NCBI RefSeq assembly: GCF_002575655.3 | Contig: NC_053040.3 | Location: 357,180,267-357,244,266 of the forward strand | DNA length: 64,000 nt | Direction of reading: 5' to 3' | Source of the DNA: Aegilops tauschii subsp. strangulata | Lineage: Eukaryota; Streptophyta; Magnoliopsida; Poales; Poaceae | Part shown: in pieces, positions 46,404 to 57,128 of the stretch | Layout: each line of letters opens with the position of its first letter | Numbering within the stretch: position 1 is the stretch's first letter | The notes under the pieces: model-generated | Told to the model about the DNA's origin: nothing | The model's input: the letters and a program-made list of their open reading frames with translations, nothing else | Database searches by the model: none | Made by a program: the position numbers and the translations under genes

Positions 46404-49400
46404 TGTCACGCCCAATATGCGATACTATCCTAAAGAGACTCGAAGGTCCCACCAAGGATAGAACCGCATATTGACACGCTTTTGCAAGGTGGATATCATT
46501 ACATCAACATTACATAATATATGGGGATACATACAAGGCATACAAATGCCGCAAGGATACATCAATACATCATACATAGAATAACATCCGACTACGGATG
46601 AAACACAAACAGGAACTCAAACGACATCCACCCTGCTAGCCCAGGCTGCCGACCTGGAACCTATCCCCTGATCGAAGAAGAAGCAGAAGAAGAACTCCAA
46701 AACAAATAACACCGCTCTCGCGTCATGATCATCGCATAACCTGTACCTGCAACTGATGTTGTAGTAATCTGTGAGCCACGAGGACTCAGCAATCCCATTA
46801 CCATGGGTAACAAGACTAGCAAAGTTTAATGGGTATGGAAAGGATAAGTGGTGAGGTTGCAACAGCGACTAAGCAATGTATGGTGGCTAACATACACAAA
46901 TAAGAGCGAGAAGAGAAGCAACGGAATGGTCGTGAAACTAGCAATGATCAAGAAGTGATCCTGAAACTACTTACGTTCAAACATAACCCAAAAACCGTGT
47001 TCACTTCCCGGACTCCGCCGAAAAGAGACCATCACGGCTACACACGCGGTTGATGCGTTTTAATTAAGTCAAGTGTCAAGTTCTCTACAACCGGACATTA
47101 ACAAATTCCCATCTGCCACATAACCGCGGGCATGGCTCTCGAAAGTTTATACCCTGCAGGGGTGTCCCAACTTAGCCCATTATAAGCTCTCATGGTCAAC
47201 GAAGGATATTCCTTCTCCCGGGAAGACCCGGTTAGTCTTGGAATCCCGGTTTACAAGACATTTCGACAATGGTAAAACAAGACCAGCAAAGCCGCCCGAA
47301 TGTGCCGACAAATCCCGATAGGAGCTGCACATATCTCGTTCTCAGGGCACACCGGATGAGCAATCCGTACAACTAAAACCAGGCCTCAAGTTTCCCCAAG
47401 GTGGCGCTGCAAAGGGCTCTAGTTTGGACCAACACTCAGAGGAGCACTGGCCCGGGGGGTAAAATAAAGATGACCCTCGGGAGCATGACTCCCAAGGGAA
47501 AAAGGCTTAGGTAGGCAAATGGTAAAACCAAGGTTGGGCCTTGCTGGAGGAGTTTTATTCAAAGCGAACTGTCAAGGGGTTCCCATAACACCCAACCGCG
47601 TAAGGAACGCAAAATCAAGGAACATAACACCGGTATGACGGAAACTAGGGCAGCAAGAGTGGAACAAAACACCAGGCATAAGGCCGAGCCTTCCACCCTT
47701 TACCAAGTATATAGATGCATTAATTAAATAAGAGATATTGTGATATCACAACATAAACATAATCCAACATGAAGCAAACTTCATCTTCACCTGCAACTTA
47801 CAATGCTATAAGAGGGGCTGAGCAAAAAGCGGTAACATAGCCAAACAAAGGTTTGCTAGGAAGGGTGACAAAGGTTAGAGGTGGTTTCATGGCAATTTGG
47901 GAGGCTTGAAGAGCAAGTGATAGGTAGCACAGCATAGCGATAGAACGAAGCAACTAGCATAGCCATGATAGTAATGAGATCCAAGGTTACGGTCATCTTG
48001 CCTGAAATCCCGCTAGGAAGAAGAACAAGTCCATGAAGAAGATGAAGCCACGAAGACGAACCAAGCGTAGACGAACGAATCCTCACGATCGCAACGAAAC
48101 GGGAACTATCGAGAAGGAGCACAACATGGTAAACACACCACACATGAACAAGGCATGATGCTCAATCAGGTATGATGCATGACAAGGCTATATGATGCTA
48201 CTCATGGCAAGAAATGATGCATACAAGAGCAACACATCAAAGCAAGTTTAAATGAGGCCGGAACTAACATATAACAAATCCGGTAAGTCCTCATATGCAA
48301 GTTTCGAAATTGGTCCAGATCTGAATAAACCTTATGAAGTTATTAAACAGCAAGTTAAGATGCACCAAGATGATCTACACGAAATTCTAGTCAAGTTACA
48401 TATAAAGTTCATTTAGTTCGGACCTACGGCCTAGAAGATATGAGCAAAACAAGTCAAACATGGCATTGATGCAAAATGCATTCAAACATCAAGCAAACAC
48501 ACTCAAGATAAGGATGCAACATGATAAGATGAAACTACATGCAATTCTAAGCAAGTTTTATATAGAGCATGCTTAAGACGGAGCAACGGTGCAACACATA
48601 CACTCCAAACAAGATATAACAACAATCTGTCCAAAACAGCAACTAGGCATTTTGCACGCATCAAAATAATATGCTACAGCATCCTAACATGCGAGCAAAA
48701 GGCATGGACCTGATGTACAGGTAAAGCATGACAAAACATTAATAGTGAGCTATCTCTAGAAATCATTAGAGCATGCTCAAAAGGACATGGCAAGATTGCA
48801 AATAATAACAGTTTCACTGACTTGGCAGAAATCACTGGACATGCCAGAAATAACATCAGGTTGCTAAGTTTACAGCTATCAAACAACATGCTACAGGAAC
48901 AGATCATAGCAAACAAAGAAATGGCGTGAATCTAATCATTGCATAGAACAAAAGTCCCTTACTGATCACGAGCCAAAAAGGCACATAAGATATGATGGCA
49001 CCCATGTAAACATAGCAAGTTTCATAAACAGATTCAGACAGCAGAAAAAACAGAGCATCGCATAAACAGAATTATGAAGGCATCTTTGCGAGCTCAAATC
49101 ACTCATCACAAAGTATTTCATGGCATGTGAAGGCATCCAATAGTAATATGGAATAATTATGAAGCTAAGCATGGAAAGAGAAAGTTCATAGGGTGCATGG
49201 ATCACTAGCAAAACACATGTCAAAACTGAACTTCATGTTAACAGGCTGACAGCAACATTATTTAGCAATTTCAGAGCTAGTTTGCAACAAGCTACAGCAG
49301 GCTATAAATGCAACCAAGGGTATGGATGTATACATCATAATATTTATAACAAAACACCCTTAGTGAATATCTCCAGATTATGCATAGAACTCATGGTGAA

Positions 49401-50954
49401 AGCAGGTTTACATAGCATCACAATGTTACAGCTACAAACTTGGCAGAAATGACTAAGTCACAGAAATCAGCAACGTCATGGAGGATACTTTGCATGCTTG
49501 TGCTAGTCACCACATAGATCACAAAAATACAAGACAAGCACCCCTGTAAAGATAGAATGATGTAGTTCAAAACACATGTAGAGCTCATGCTCATAGGATG
49601 CACACACAAAATGCAACGAAAATAACAAATCAGCAAGTTATAACAGTCTCAGCAGGTTAACATCATATAGCACTCTTGCAACAATGATTAAGGCATCAAT
49701 ATGAACTCAAACACGCATGGCACAATAAAACAAAATGAAGAGCATCTCACAATGAACATTTTTATATATTATATGCACAAATCGGAGCACCGAGCATGAA
49801 GTTACAGCAGGTCAAAGATGCACACATATCATGAGTTTTCAGGGACTTGGACGAAAAAATCACCTCGCGGGAAAAGTCAATGCGGGATCGGGCGGAGCGG
49901 GACGGCGGGATCCAGGGCGCGGGGAGGCCGTTTGGATGGGCGGACCGATGGATCTGGTCCCGGTTGACCAGATCCGGGCGAGGTCGGCGGCGGGGTGCTC
50001 CGGCGAGCGGCGCGATTCCCTGCGGAGCTGATAGGGTGAGGGAGAGAGCCGGAGGAGGAGAAGGGGGCGACGGCGACTAGCCTGAGGGTCGGTGGCGGCA
50101 GAGCTTCGGCGGGGTCCGGTCGCCGGAGACGGGCGGTAAGGAGCTGATGGCGGGGCGCTAGATCGAGGGGCTCCTCCCCTCGAGCGGTTGCGGGAGCGGG
50201 GATCCAGGCGGCGGGGTGTGCGTGGGCTCGTCCGGGCCCGAGCGGGCGCGATCTGGGCCTCGGGCGGCCATGGCGAAGTGGGGCGCGGGGAGGCGCGTGG
50301 CGCCCCACGGTTGGATGCGGGTGGCCGCGCGGATGACGTGGCGGTGGCGCTGGGTGGTGTTGGCGGCGACAAGTGGCGGCGGGGGAGAGGGCCGGCGCGG
50401 AAAACAAGGAGGGAGCGGTGGCTGGCTGCGGAATCGAGGAGGGGGTAGGTAGGAGGCCAAAAATGGAGAGGGGGTGTATAAATAGGGAAGGTTAGGGTTA
50501 GAGGGGGGTTTAGAGCATTTCTTGACCGTACTATCGCGATCGTGCGGCTCCGGGCAGAGGGGGGACTAGGTGGGCTGTGAAGAGATGTTGGGCTGCACAA
50601 AAGAGGGCTTTCGGGCTAGGCGGTTAACCGTTGGGGCATCAAACGACCTCCAAATGGAACGAAATTTGACGGGCGGTCTACCGGTGATATACCAAGGCCA
50701 CTCGGCAAATCTCGGTCCATTCCGAGAACATTTTTCTCCCGCTCACGAAACAAGGTCTGAGAGGGGCGACGGGCGCGTGTGGGAGTGTCGGATCTCGAAA
50801 CGGACAATGCGGAAAAGGACCGGATGTATGTTTCGAAAAACATGCAGATGAAATGCGGATGATGACATGGCAAAATGCAACACACAAGCAAATGACATGG
50901 CAACCACGACGAATAATTGGAAGACACCTGGCGCATCGGATCCGGGTCGTTACA
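46404..50954. repeat. Element L: 4.55-kb solo LTR
   Basis: Plus-strand ends are TGTCACGCCCAATATG and GGGTCGTTACA, i.e. TG...CA. The flanks are GGTGG (46399-46403) and GCTGG (50955-50959), a 5-bp TSD with one mismatch. No gag-pol is present. A TATA-like TATAAATA lies at 50477-50484 (TATTTATA on the other strand). It is next to a very GC-rich block (49860-50450) whose long minus-strand frames are Pro/Ser/Arg low-complexity and not credible genes. Orientation is uncertain. The minus reading, with the TATA about 480 bp into the LTR, looks more natural. The length is unusual for an LTR. Confidence 0.65.
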
Positions 50955-51440
50955 GCTGGCTATACTGCGTGCAGCATGGCTTAGGCCGACGCTTATTTGG
51001 TGGAGGGGTCGGTGATTTGGGTGGAAGGTGTCGCGCACGCGCCGGAGGTTGGGGCATGTGGGATGTGGAAGGAGGAGGAGGATGGGGGTCGGGTGTGGAT
51101 TACCTGCCTGGATAGGCGAGGCCGAGCAGCGTGAAGGAGGGTCGCCGGCGAGGAGGCGGCGGCGCTGCAAGCAAGTAGTGAAGGTTTCAACTTGGAAAGG
51201 AAGGCGGAAAGAGGGGAAATGTGGCTTTTGGTAAGGTGGAGGGGGCGGGGAGGTAGATATTTCCGCGGAAGCCGAAAATTTGGAATCGCTTCAGACAAAA
51301 AACTGGCGCGCAAAGTGTCATCGGACACGGTCCCTTATTCAGACACGGTCCGAAGATATTTTGTACTGCATCTCACACGGTTGGTTATAATAAACTGTGT
51401 GGGATCTACTTGATTTTTCGTCTTGATTTAAATTACATAA
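50955..51440 (-). other. Right part of J: gene 5' region and subterminal repeats
   Basis: This continues J after L. 50955-51240 is a GC-rich, leader-like tract on the minus strand with a possible donor (CAG then GTAATC near 51105). 51300-51420 has GACACGG and CACACGGTTGG motifs shared with J's left subterminal region. No complete coding frame. Confidence 0.4.
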
Positions 51441-51529
51441 TGGGGTCACGGTGGCCATGGACGGTGTTTGAATTGCTAGACCTTTTATCTGCAGTTTTCA
51501 TAAAAGAATTGGAATTATTCAAGGTTCAA

Positions 51530-54505
51530 TTGGACATTTTTATGCATTAAGTGAGTTTTCAATGCATTTATGTGCATAATTAAAATTTGAACTACATGCA
51601 CATGCTCCAGTGCATATAAATTCTTTGAAAAATCAAATCTTTGTCCTTGGGTGCATGCTTAGGTCCCATGCAAGAAATGGGAATGAATTTCAAAACCATG
51701 GCACCGTTGATTGCTGGCAAAACATTGAGATGCCTGGTTTTTTAAATTCTAGTAAATCCAAAACTCGTCTGAAATTCATGAAACTTGGCATGCTATCATG
51801 GAGCGGCATCAACATGCCATGGTACAAATTTTGTCCCTTTTGGGGCAGGTTTGGGTATATGCTTCTCACAAACCAGAGCTTCTCACAACAAGCATGATGG
51901 TTTTCGGTAGGGAACGTTCCACCTTTGGGGACGAAACGATATCCATTGCCTCTTATTGCTTTCAAATTTTTTTCTCGTGTCAACATAGAACAATAGGAGT
52001 GTTGTGTGAATTTTTGTGATTTTTGGGGGTTTGTTTGGACATTTTTATGCATTAAGTGAGTTTGCAATGCATTTATGTGCATAATTCAAATTTGAACTAC
52101 ATGTGCATGCTCCAGTGCCATGAATATCAAACACCAGGGCACCGTTGATTGCCGACAAAACATTGAGATGCCTGGTTTTTAAATTCTAGTAAATCCAAAA
52201 CCTGTCTGAAATTCATGAAACTTGGCATGCTATCATGGAGCGCCATCAACATGCCGTGGTAAATTTTTTGTCCCATTTGGGGCAGGTTTGGGTATATGCT
52301 TCTCACAAACCGAAGCTTCTCACAACAAGCATGATGGTTTTCGGTAGGGAACGTCCCACCTTTGGGGACGAAACGATATCCATTGCCTCTTATTGCTTTC
52401 AAAAAATTTCACCGTGTCAACATAGAAGAACAGGAGTGTTGGGTGAATTTTTGTGATTTTTCGGGGTTCGTTTGGACATTTTTATGCACTAACTGAGTTT
52501 TCAATGCATTTATGTGCATAATTCAAATTTGAACTACATGCACATGCTCTAGTGCAGATAAACTGGTTGAAGAATCAAATCTGTGTCCTGGGGTGCATGC
52601 TTAGGTCCCATGCAAGAAATGGGAATGAATTTCAAACACTAGGGCACCGTTGACTGTCGGCAAAACATAGAGATGCCTGGTTTTTAAATTCTAGTAAATC
52701 CAAAACCCGTCCGAAATTCATGTAACTTGTCATGCTATCATGGAGAGGCATCAACATGCCGTGGTAAAAATTTTGTCCCATTTGGGGCAGGTTTGGGTAT
52801 ATGCTTCTCACAAACCAGAGCTTCTCGCAACAAGCATGATGGTTTTCGGTAGGGAACGTCCCACCTTTGGGGACGAAACGATATCCATTTCTTATTGCTT
52901 TCAAAAAAAATTCCCGTGTCAACATAGAACAACCGGAGTGTTGTGTGAATTTTTGTGATTTTTCGGGGTTCGTTTGGACATTTTTATGCATTAACTGAGT
53001 TTTCAATGCATTTATGTGCATAATCCAAATTTGAACTACATGTGCATGCTCCAGTGCAGATAAACTGGTTGAAAAATCAAATCTGTGTCCTTGGGTGCAT
53101 GGTCCCATGCAAGAAATGGGAATGAATTTCAAACACCAGGGCACCGTTGACTGCCGGCAAAACATTGAGATGCCTGGTTTTTAAATTCTAGTAAATCCAA
53201 AACCTGTCTGAAATTCATGAAACTTCTCATGCTATGATGGAGTGGCATCAACATGTCGTGGTAAATTTTTTGCCCCATTTGGGGCAGGTTTGGGTATATG
53301 CTTCTCACAAACCGGAACTTCTCACAACAAGCATGATGGTTTTCGGTAGTGAACGTCCCACCTTTGGGGACGAAATGATATCCATTGCCTCTTGTTGCTT
53401 TCAAATTTTTTCCCCGTGTCAACATAGAATAACAGGAGTGTTGTGTGAATTTTTGTGATTTTTCGGGGTTAGTTTGGACATTTTATGCATTAACTGAGTA
53501 TTCAATGCATTTATGTGCATAATTCACATTTGAACTACATGTGCATGCTCCAGTGCATATAAACTGGTTGAAAAATCAAATTTGTGTCCATGGGTGCATG
53601 CTTAGGTCCCATGCAAGAAATGGGAATGAATTTCAAACACCAGGGCGCCGTTGACTGCCGGCAAAACATTGAGATGCCTGGTTTTTTAATTCTAGTAAAT
53701 CCAAAACTCGTCTGAAATTCATGAAACTTGGCATGCTATCATGGAGCGGCATCAACATGCCGTGGTACAACTTTTGTCCCATTTAGGGCAGGTTTGGTTA
53801 TATGCTTCTCACAAACCGGAGCTTCTCACAACAAGCATGATGGTTTTCGGTAGGGAACGTCCCACCTTTGGGGACGAAACGATATCCATTGCCTCTTATT
53901 GCTTTCAAAAAAATTTCTCGTGTCAACATAGAACAACTGGAGTGTTGTGTGAATTTTTGTGATTTTTCAGGGTTCGTTTGGACATTTTTATGCATTAACT
54001 GAGTTTTCAATGCATTTATGTGCATAATTCAAATTTGAACTACATGCGCATGCTCCAGTGCATATAAACTGGTTGAAAAATCAAATATGTGTCCTTGGGT
54101 GCATGCTTAGGTCCCATGCAAGAAATGGGAATGAATTTCAAACACCAGGGCACCGTTGATTGCCGGCAAAACATTGAGATGCCTGGTTTTTAAATTCTAG
54201 TAAATCCAAAACTCGTCTGAAATTCATGAAACTTTGCATGCTATCATGGAGTGACATCAACATGCCGTGGTACAAATTTTGTCCCATTTGGGGCAGGTTT
54301 GGGTATATGCTTCTCACAAACCGGAGCTTCTCACAACAAGCATGTTGGTTTTCGGTAGGGAACGTCCCACATTTGGGGACGAAACGATATCCATTGCCTC
54401 TTATTGCTTTCAATTTTTTTGTCGTGTCAACATTGAACAACAGGAGTGTTGTGTGATTTTTTTTTATTTTTTGAGGTTCGTTTGGACATTTTTATGCATT
54501 TATAT
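51530..54505 (+). repeat. Tandem array of about 500-bp units, six copies
   Basis: The marker TTGGACATTTTTATGCATT recurs at about 51531, 52036, 52473, 52976, 53475, 53981 and 54484. Spacings are about 505, 437, 503, 499, 506 and 503 bp. The second unit lacks about 66 bp between CTCCAGTGC and GAATATCAAAC. Units are very similar and end abruptly at element K. Each has similar 60-100-codon frames on both strands, including CATCAACATGCCGTGGTA and GGGGACGAAACGATATCC regions. A repeat copied as DNA explains them without translation. Confidence 0.85.
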
Positions 54506-54813
54506 GACTTTAATGCTGGCGTTACCAGTAACGTTCCTCTCTTTATGTACATTGAACCCTGTGTAACTGAGGGCTGGAGGGGTCTGGCGAACTCTATATA
54601 AGCCACCCCCCTCCTCAGGCACAAGGGTTCGCACCCTCTATAACTTCACGCATAATCCAATCGACCAAGCCTCCGGGCACCAAGACGTAGGGCTGTTACT
54701 TCCTCCGTGAAGGGCCTGAACTCGTAAATCTTGCGTGCACAACCTCACCGTAGCTAGGATCTTGCCTCTCCATACATACCCCCTATTCTATTGTCAGGTT
54801 TACTCCCACGACA
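54506..54813 (+). repeat. Partial 5' LTR of element K
   Basis: It contains a TATA box (TATATAA, 54595-54601) and ends CTCCCACGACA just before the PBS. The left boundary is arbitrary, at the end of the tandem array. Confidence 0.6.
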
Positions 54814-54815
54814 GT

Positions 54816-54833
54816 TGGCGCCCACCATGGGGC
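54816..54833 (+). other. Primer binding site of element K
   Basis: TGGCGCCCACCATGGGGC is identical to F's site. It lies 2 bp after the LTR and includes an ATG at 54827. Confidence 0.7.
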
Positions 54834-56113
54834 AGGTGTCTTAGCGACTTTTCGGTGAGGTTGCGATTTTTCCGATTCCCATCATCATGGTTTCCGGCGG
54901 TGGATTGGTTGACGGCCGCGAGATCCGACTCGGCGCGCTCGTTTTCGTCGCCGACGACTCCGCCTGGCTCCAGGAGGCCCACCTCAATGTTGAGACGCTC
55001 CCCGTCCGCGGGGCAACGCACTTTCGTGCATGCGTTCGCGGCGTCCTTCTCTGGCAGCCGTCGACCCAGTATCGGTCGGCTCCCGTGATGTCTTCGCTCC
55101 CCGCTGTTCGCCGGCGCAAGTGATCCAGTCGATCGCGGCTTCAGCGGTGGGTGAAACATGCGGTGGCACGTCAATCGACCACCTCTCAAGTCATGGCAAT
55201 CGAGCCCGATGAATCTCTTAACGGCCTATTCGACTGGCTCCGTCGAGACCCTTTCCGAGTGCGACAGCAGCGACCCTGCAGTGGAAGTCTTGGTGGTCGA
55301 CGCGCCGCACAGCCCGCCAGGTTTCCGTCGCAGCGATGGCGGCGTCGATCCATCGCGTGTCCATGAGGAATATCATCCCGAAGCTCTCACCTCACAGCAG
55401 AGGGAGGAACTTCACCGCCGCAATGCGGAGGCACTCCACACGCCCATCGTCGGAGAGACCTCTGAGGCTCGGGCCTTGGAGGCGGCGCGCCTGGCCACTT
55501 TGGCTGAGCGCACTCGACTGGAGAACCTTCAGCATGCACTCGATGAGCGTGCTCGGCGGCAGATCCCTGAGTCCAGTCGACAGCAGTGACAACTGTTTCC
55601 GCCTGAACCACAGGTATACCACACTCCGATTCAGAATCTTACAGCCGCTGCCCGTATAGCAGATTCTATTCGGTCGTCTCAGTCGGAGGCTGGAAGAGGT
55701 TTGATGCAAATCAAAGCGTTGCTGCGAGCAGCAGGAGAGCAGAACACAGTGGTATCTCAGTCGCGTAACAGAATACACAGCAGATCTTTGATGGCTGACA
55801 CGGTTCACTTGGCCCACAGCCCAAGATCGCCCCTGCGACGTGAGGGACGTGGGCATCGCCAGGAACAGTACGTGGGTCGGAACCACGAGCAGTATGATCA
55901 CCGACTCGGCCGTGACGACCGCGTCGAGTGCCCACACCTCCTCCGAGGAGTGGATCATATGTGCCCCGGCAATATGATGACAGGCGCCCGCATAGTGGTG
56001 AACGAAGGGTACCAGTCGACCCAAGGGAGCCAGGTTTTGATGCGAGGTCGATCCTCGTTCAAGGTCTAGTCGACAGGAACAGAGCCCATAGAGAGGGACT
56101 TGACAGATATCGT
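54827..56113 (+). pseudogene. Gag N-terminal part of element K
   Basis: The PBS-embedded ATG opens MGQVS and stops at once. Further frames read MVSGGGLVDGREIRLGALVF (54887-55123) and LTSQQREELHRRNAEALHTP with a helical run ending at 55589. After that stop, TPIQNLTAAARIADSIRSSQ and LLRAAGEQNTVVSQSRNRIH continue to about 56069. The last segment aligns by eye with NPMDNIVAAASRLAAIPIEG and YSYSRDRIHSTP in F's gag. Frameshifts and stops make it non-functional, and I truncates it before the capsid core. Confidence 0.6.
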
Positions 56114-56593
56114 TGTCGGTGTCAAAACTGACGGATCTCGGGTAGGGGGTCCCGAACTGTGCGTCTAAGGTCGATGGTAACAGGAGGCAGGGGACACAAT
56201 GTTTACCCAGGTTCGGGCCCTCTCTATGGAGGTAATACCCTACTTCCTGCTTGATTGATCTTGATGAATATGAGTATTACAAGAGTTGATCTACCACGAG
56301 ATCGTAATGGCTAAACCCTAGAAGTCTAGCCTGTATGACTATGGTCATGAATATATCCCCCTCCGGACTAAGTCCTCCGGTTTATATAGACACCGGGAGG
56401 ATCTAGGGTTACACAAGGTCGGTTACAAAGAAAGGAATCTACATATTCGGTCGCCAAGCTTGCCTTCCACGCCCAGGAGAGTCCCATCCGGACACGGGTG
56501 CAGTCTTCGGTCTTCGTATCTTCATAGCCCATCAGTCCGGCACATGGCTAACAGGCCGGACGCCCGAGGACCCCTTAGTCCGGGACTCCCTCA
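56114..56593 (-). repeat. 3' LTR of element I
   Basis: This 480-bp LTR on the minus strand begins TGAGGGAGTCCC and ends GACACCGACA. It has a minus-strand TATATAAACC near 56380. The adjoining GGTTCAGGGGCTAC (minus) is the likely polypurine tract. Confidence 0.8.
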
Positions 56594-57021
56594 GTAGCCC
56601 CTGAACCTGGCTTCAATGATGAGGAGTCCGGCATGCAGATTTGTCTTCGGCATTGCAAGGCGGGTTCCCTTCTTTCCGGATACTTCACAATGGTCTTCAG
56701 ACGATCGAGTTCAGCTTGGCAGCACGACAGCATATACTTCCACGGAGGGCATAATAATTTATAAGTCCCATCCTCTGGCAACTTTTTATAACATGACATC
56801 ATGTCAGTCCGGTCATTATTTCGCACCGTTGTTTCGCCTGCGGCCCCACGTTCCAAGACGCGGTTGTCATTGGCACGTCTTATCCAAGAAGAGATCGTGT
56901 CCCCTTATTAAGAGATTCTTTTATCGACATAGATGTGGGTAACCCAACCGTCCGTAGGGTACGACTCCTTGGGAATAGGCAAATTTTAATTCCCGGGAGG
57001 AGGCGTTCGATATTCTCGGCC

Positions 57022-57028
57022 TTTATAA
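57022..57028 (+). promoter_or_regulatory. Candidate TATA box of the element I antisense gene
   Basis: TTTATAAAG on the plus strand lies about 100 bp before the antisense start codon and outside the LTR. The spacing suits a transcription start near 57050. Confidence 0.55.
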
Positions 57029-57128
57029 AGGGGCACAGACCCGCCTTTCCTCTCCACGCTTGCTTCTTCCTCGACTCTTACTACCTCGAGTTCCAACACC
57101 CAAGTTTCACCCTCCGCAAGCCCTAGTC

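Larger units (their letters stand above)
43920..54505 (+). mobile_element. Element J: CACTA-type DNA transposon (right end not seen)
   Basis: J starts with CACTGGTACGCGTCGGTCC at 43920, right after TAG (43917-43919, candidate 3-bp TSD) inside C's LTR. Subterminal repeats with CACACGGTT/ACACGG-type motifs occur on the left (to 44400) and again at 51300-51420. No matching inverted terminus (CCGACGCGTACCAGTG) was found to the right, so the end is lost or outside. It carries minus-strand exons and tandem arrays, and is interrupted by solo LTR L. No transposase was recognised, so it is probably non-autonomous. Assigning the 51530-54505 array to J is an inference. Confidence 0.55.
54506..56113 (+). 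mobile_element. Element K: 5' end of a Tat-type retrotransposon
   Basis: K holds a partial 5' LTR (54506-54813), a PBS and a damaged gag. It is cut at 56113 by the insertion of I. Its LTR start is missing or not recognised next to the array. It has the same PBS as F, and its gag resembles F's in the helical N-terminal part. Confidence 0.65.

Noticed and set aside
49860..50600. A 246-codon minus-strand frame rich in Pro, Ser, Arg and Ala.
   Set aside because: It lies in a GC-rich block of solo LTR L, overlaps equally long frames in other phases and shows no domain. Low stop density from GC content explains it.
51601..51620. CTCCAGTG considered as the right inverted end of CACTA element J.
   Set aside because: Only CCAGTG matches. 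The next bases do not continue the CACTGGTACGCG terminus, and the motif recurs in every 500-bp unit.
51690..54440. Repeated similar 70-130-codon frames on both strands.
   Set aside because: They recur because the DNA unit recurs. Frames exist on both strands and are broken in some units, with no sign of coding constraint.
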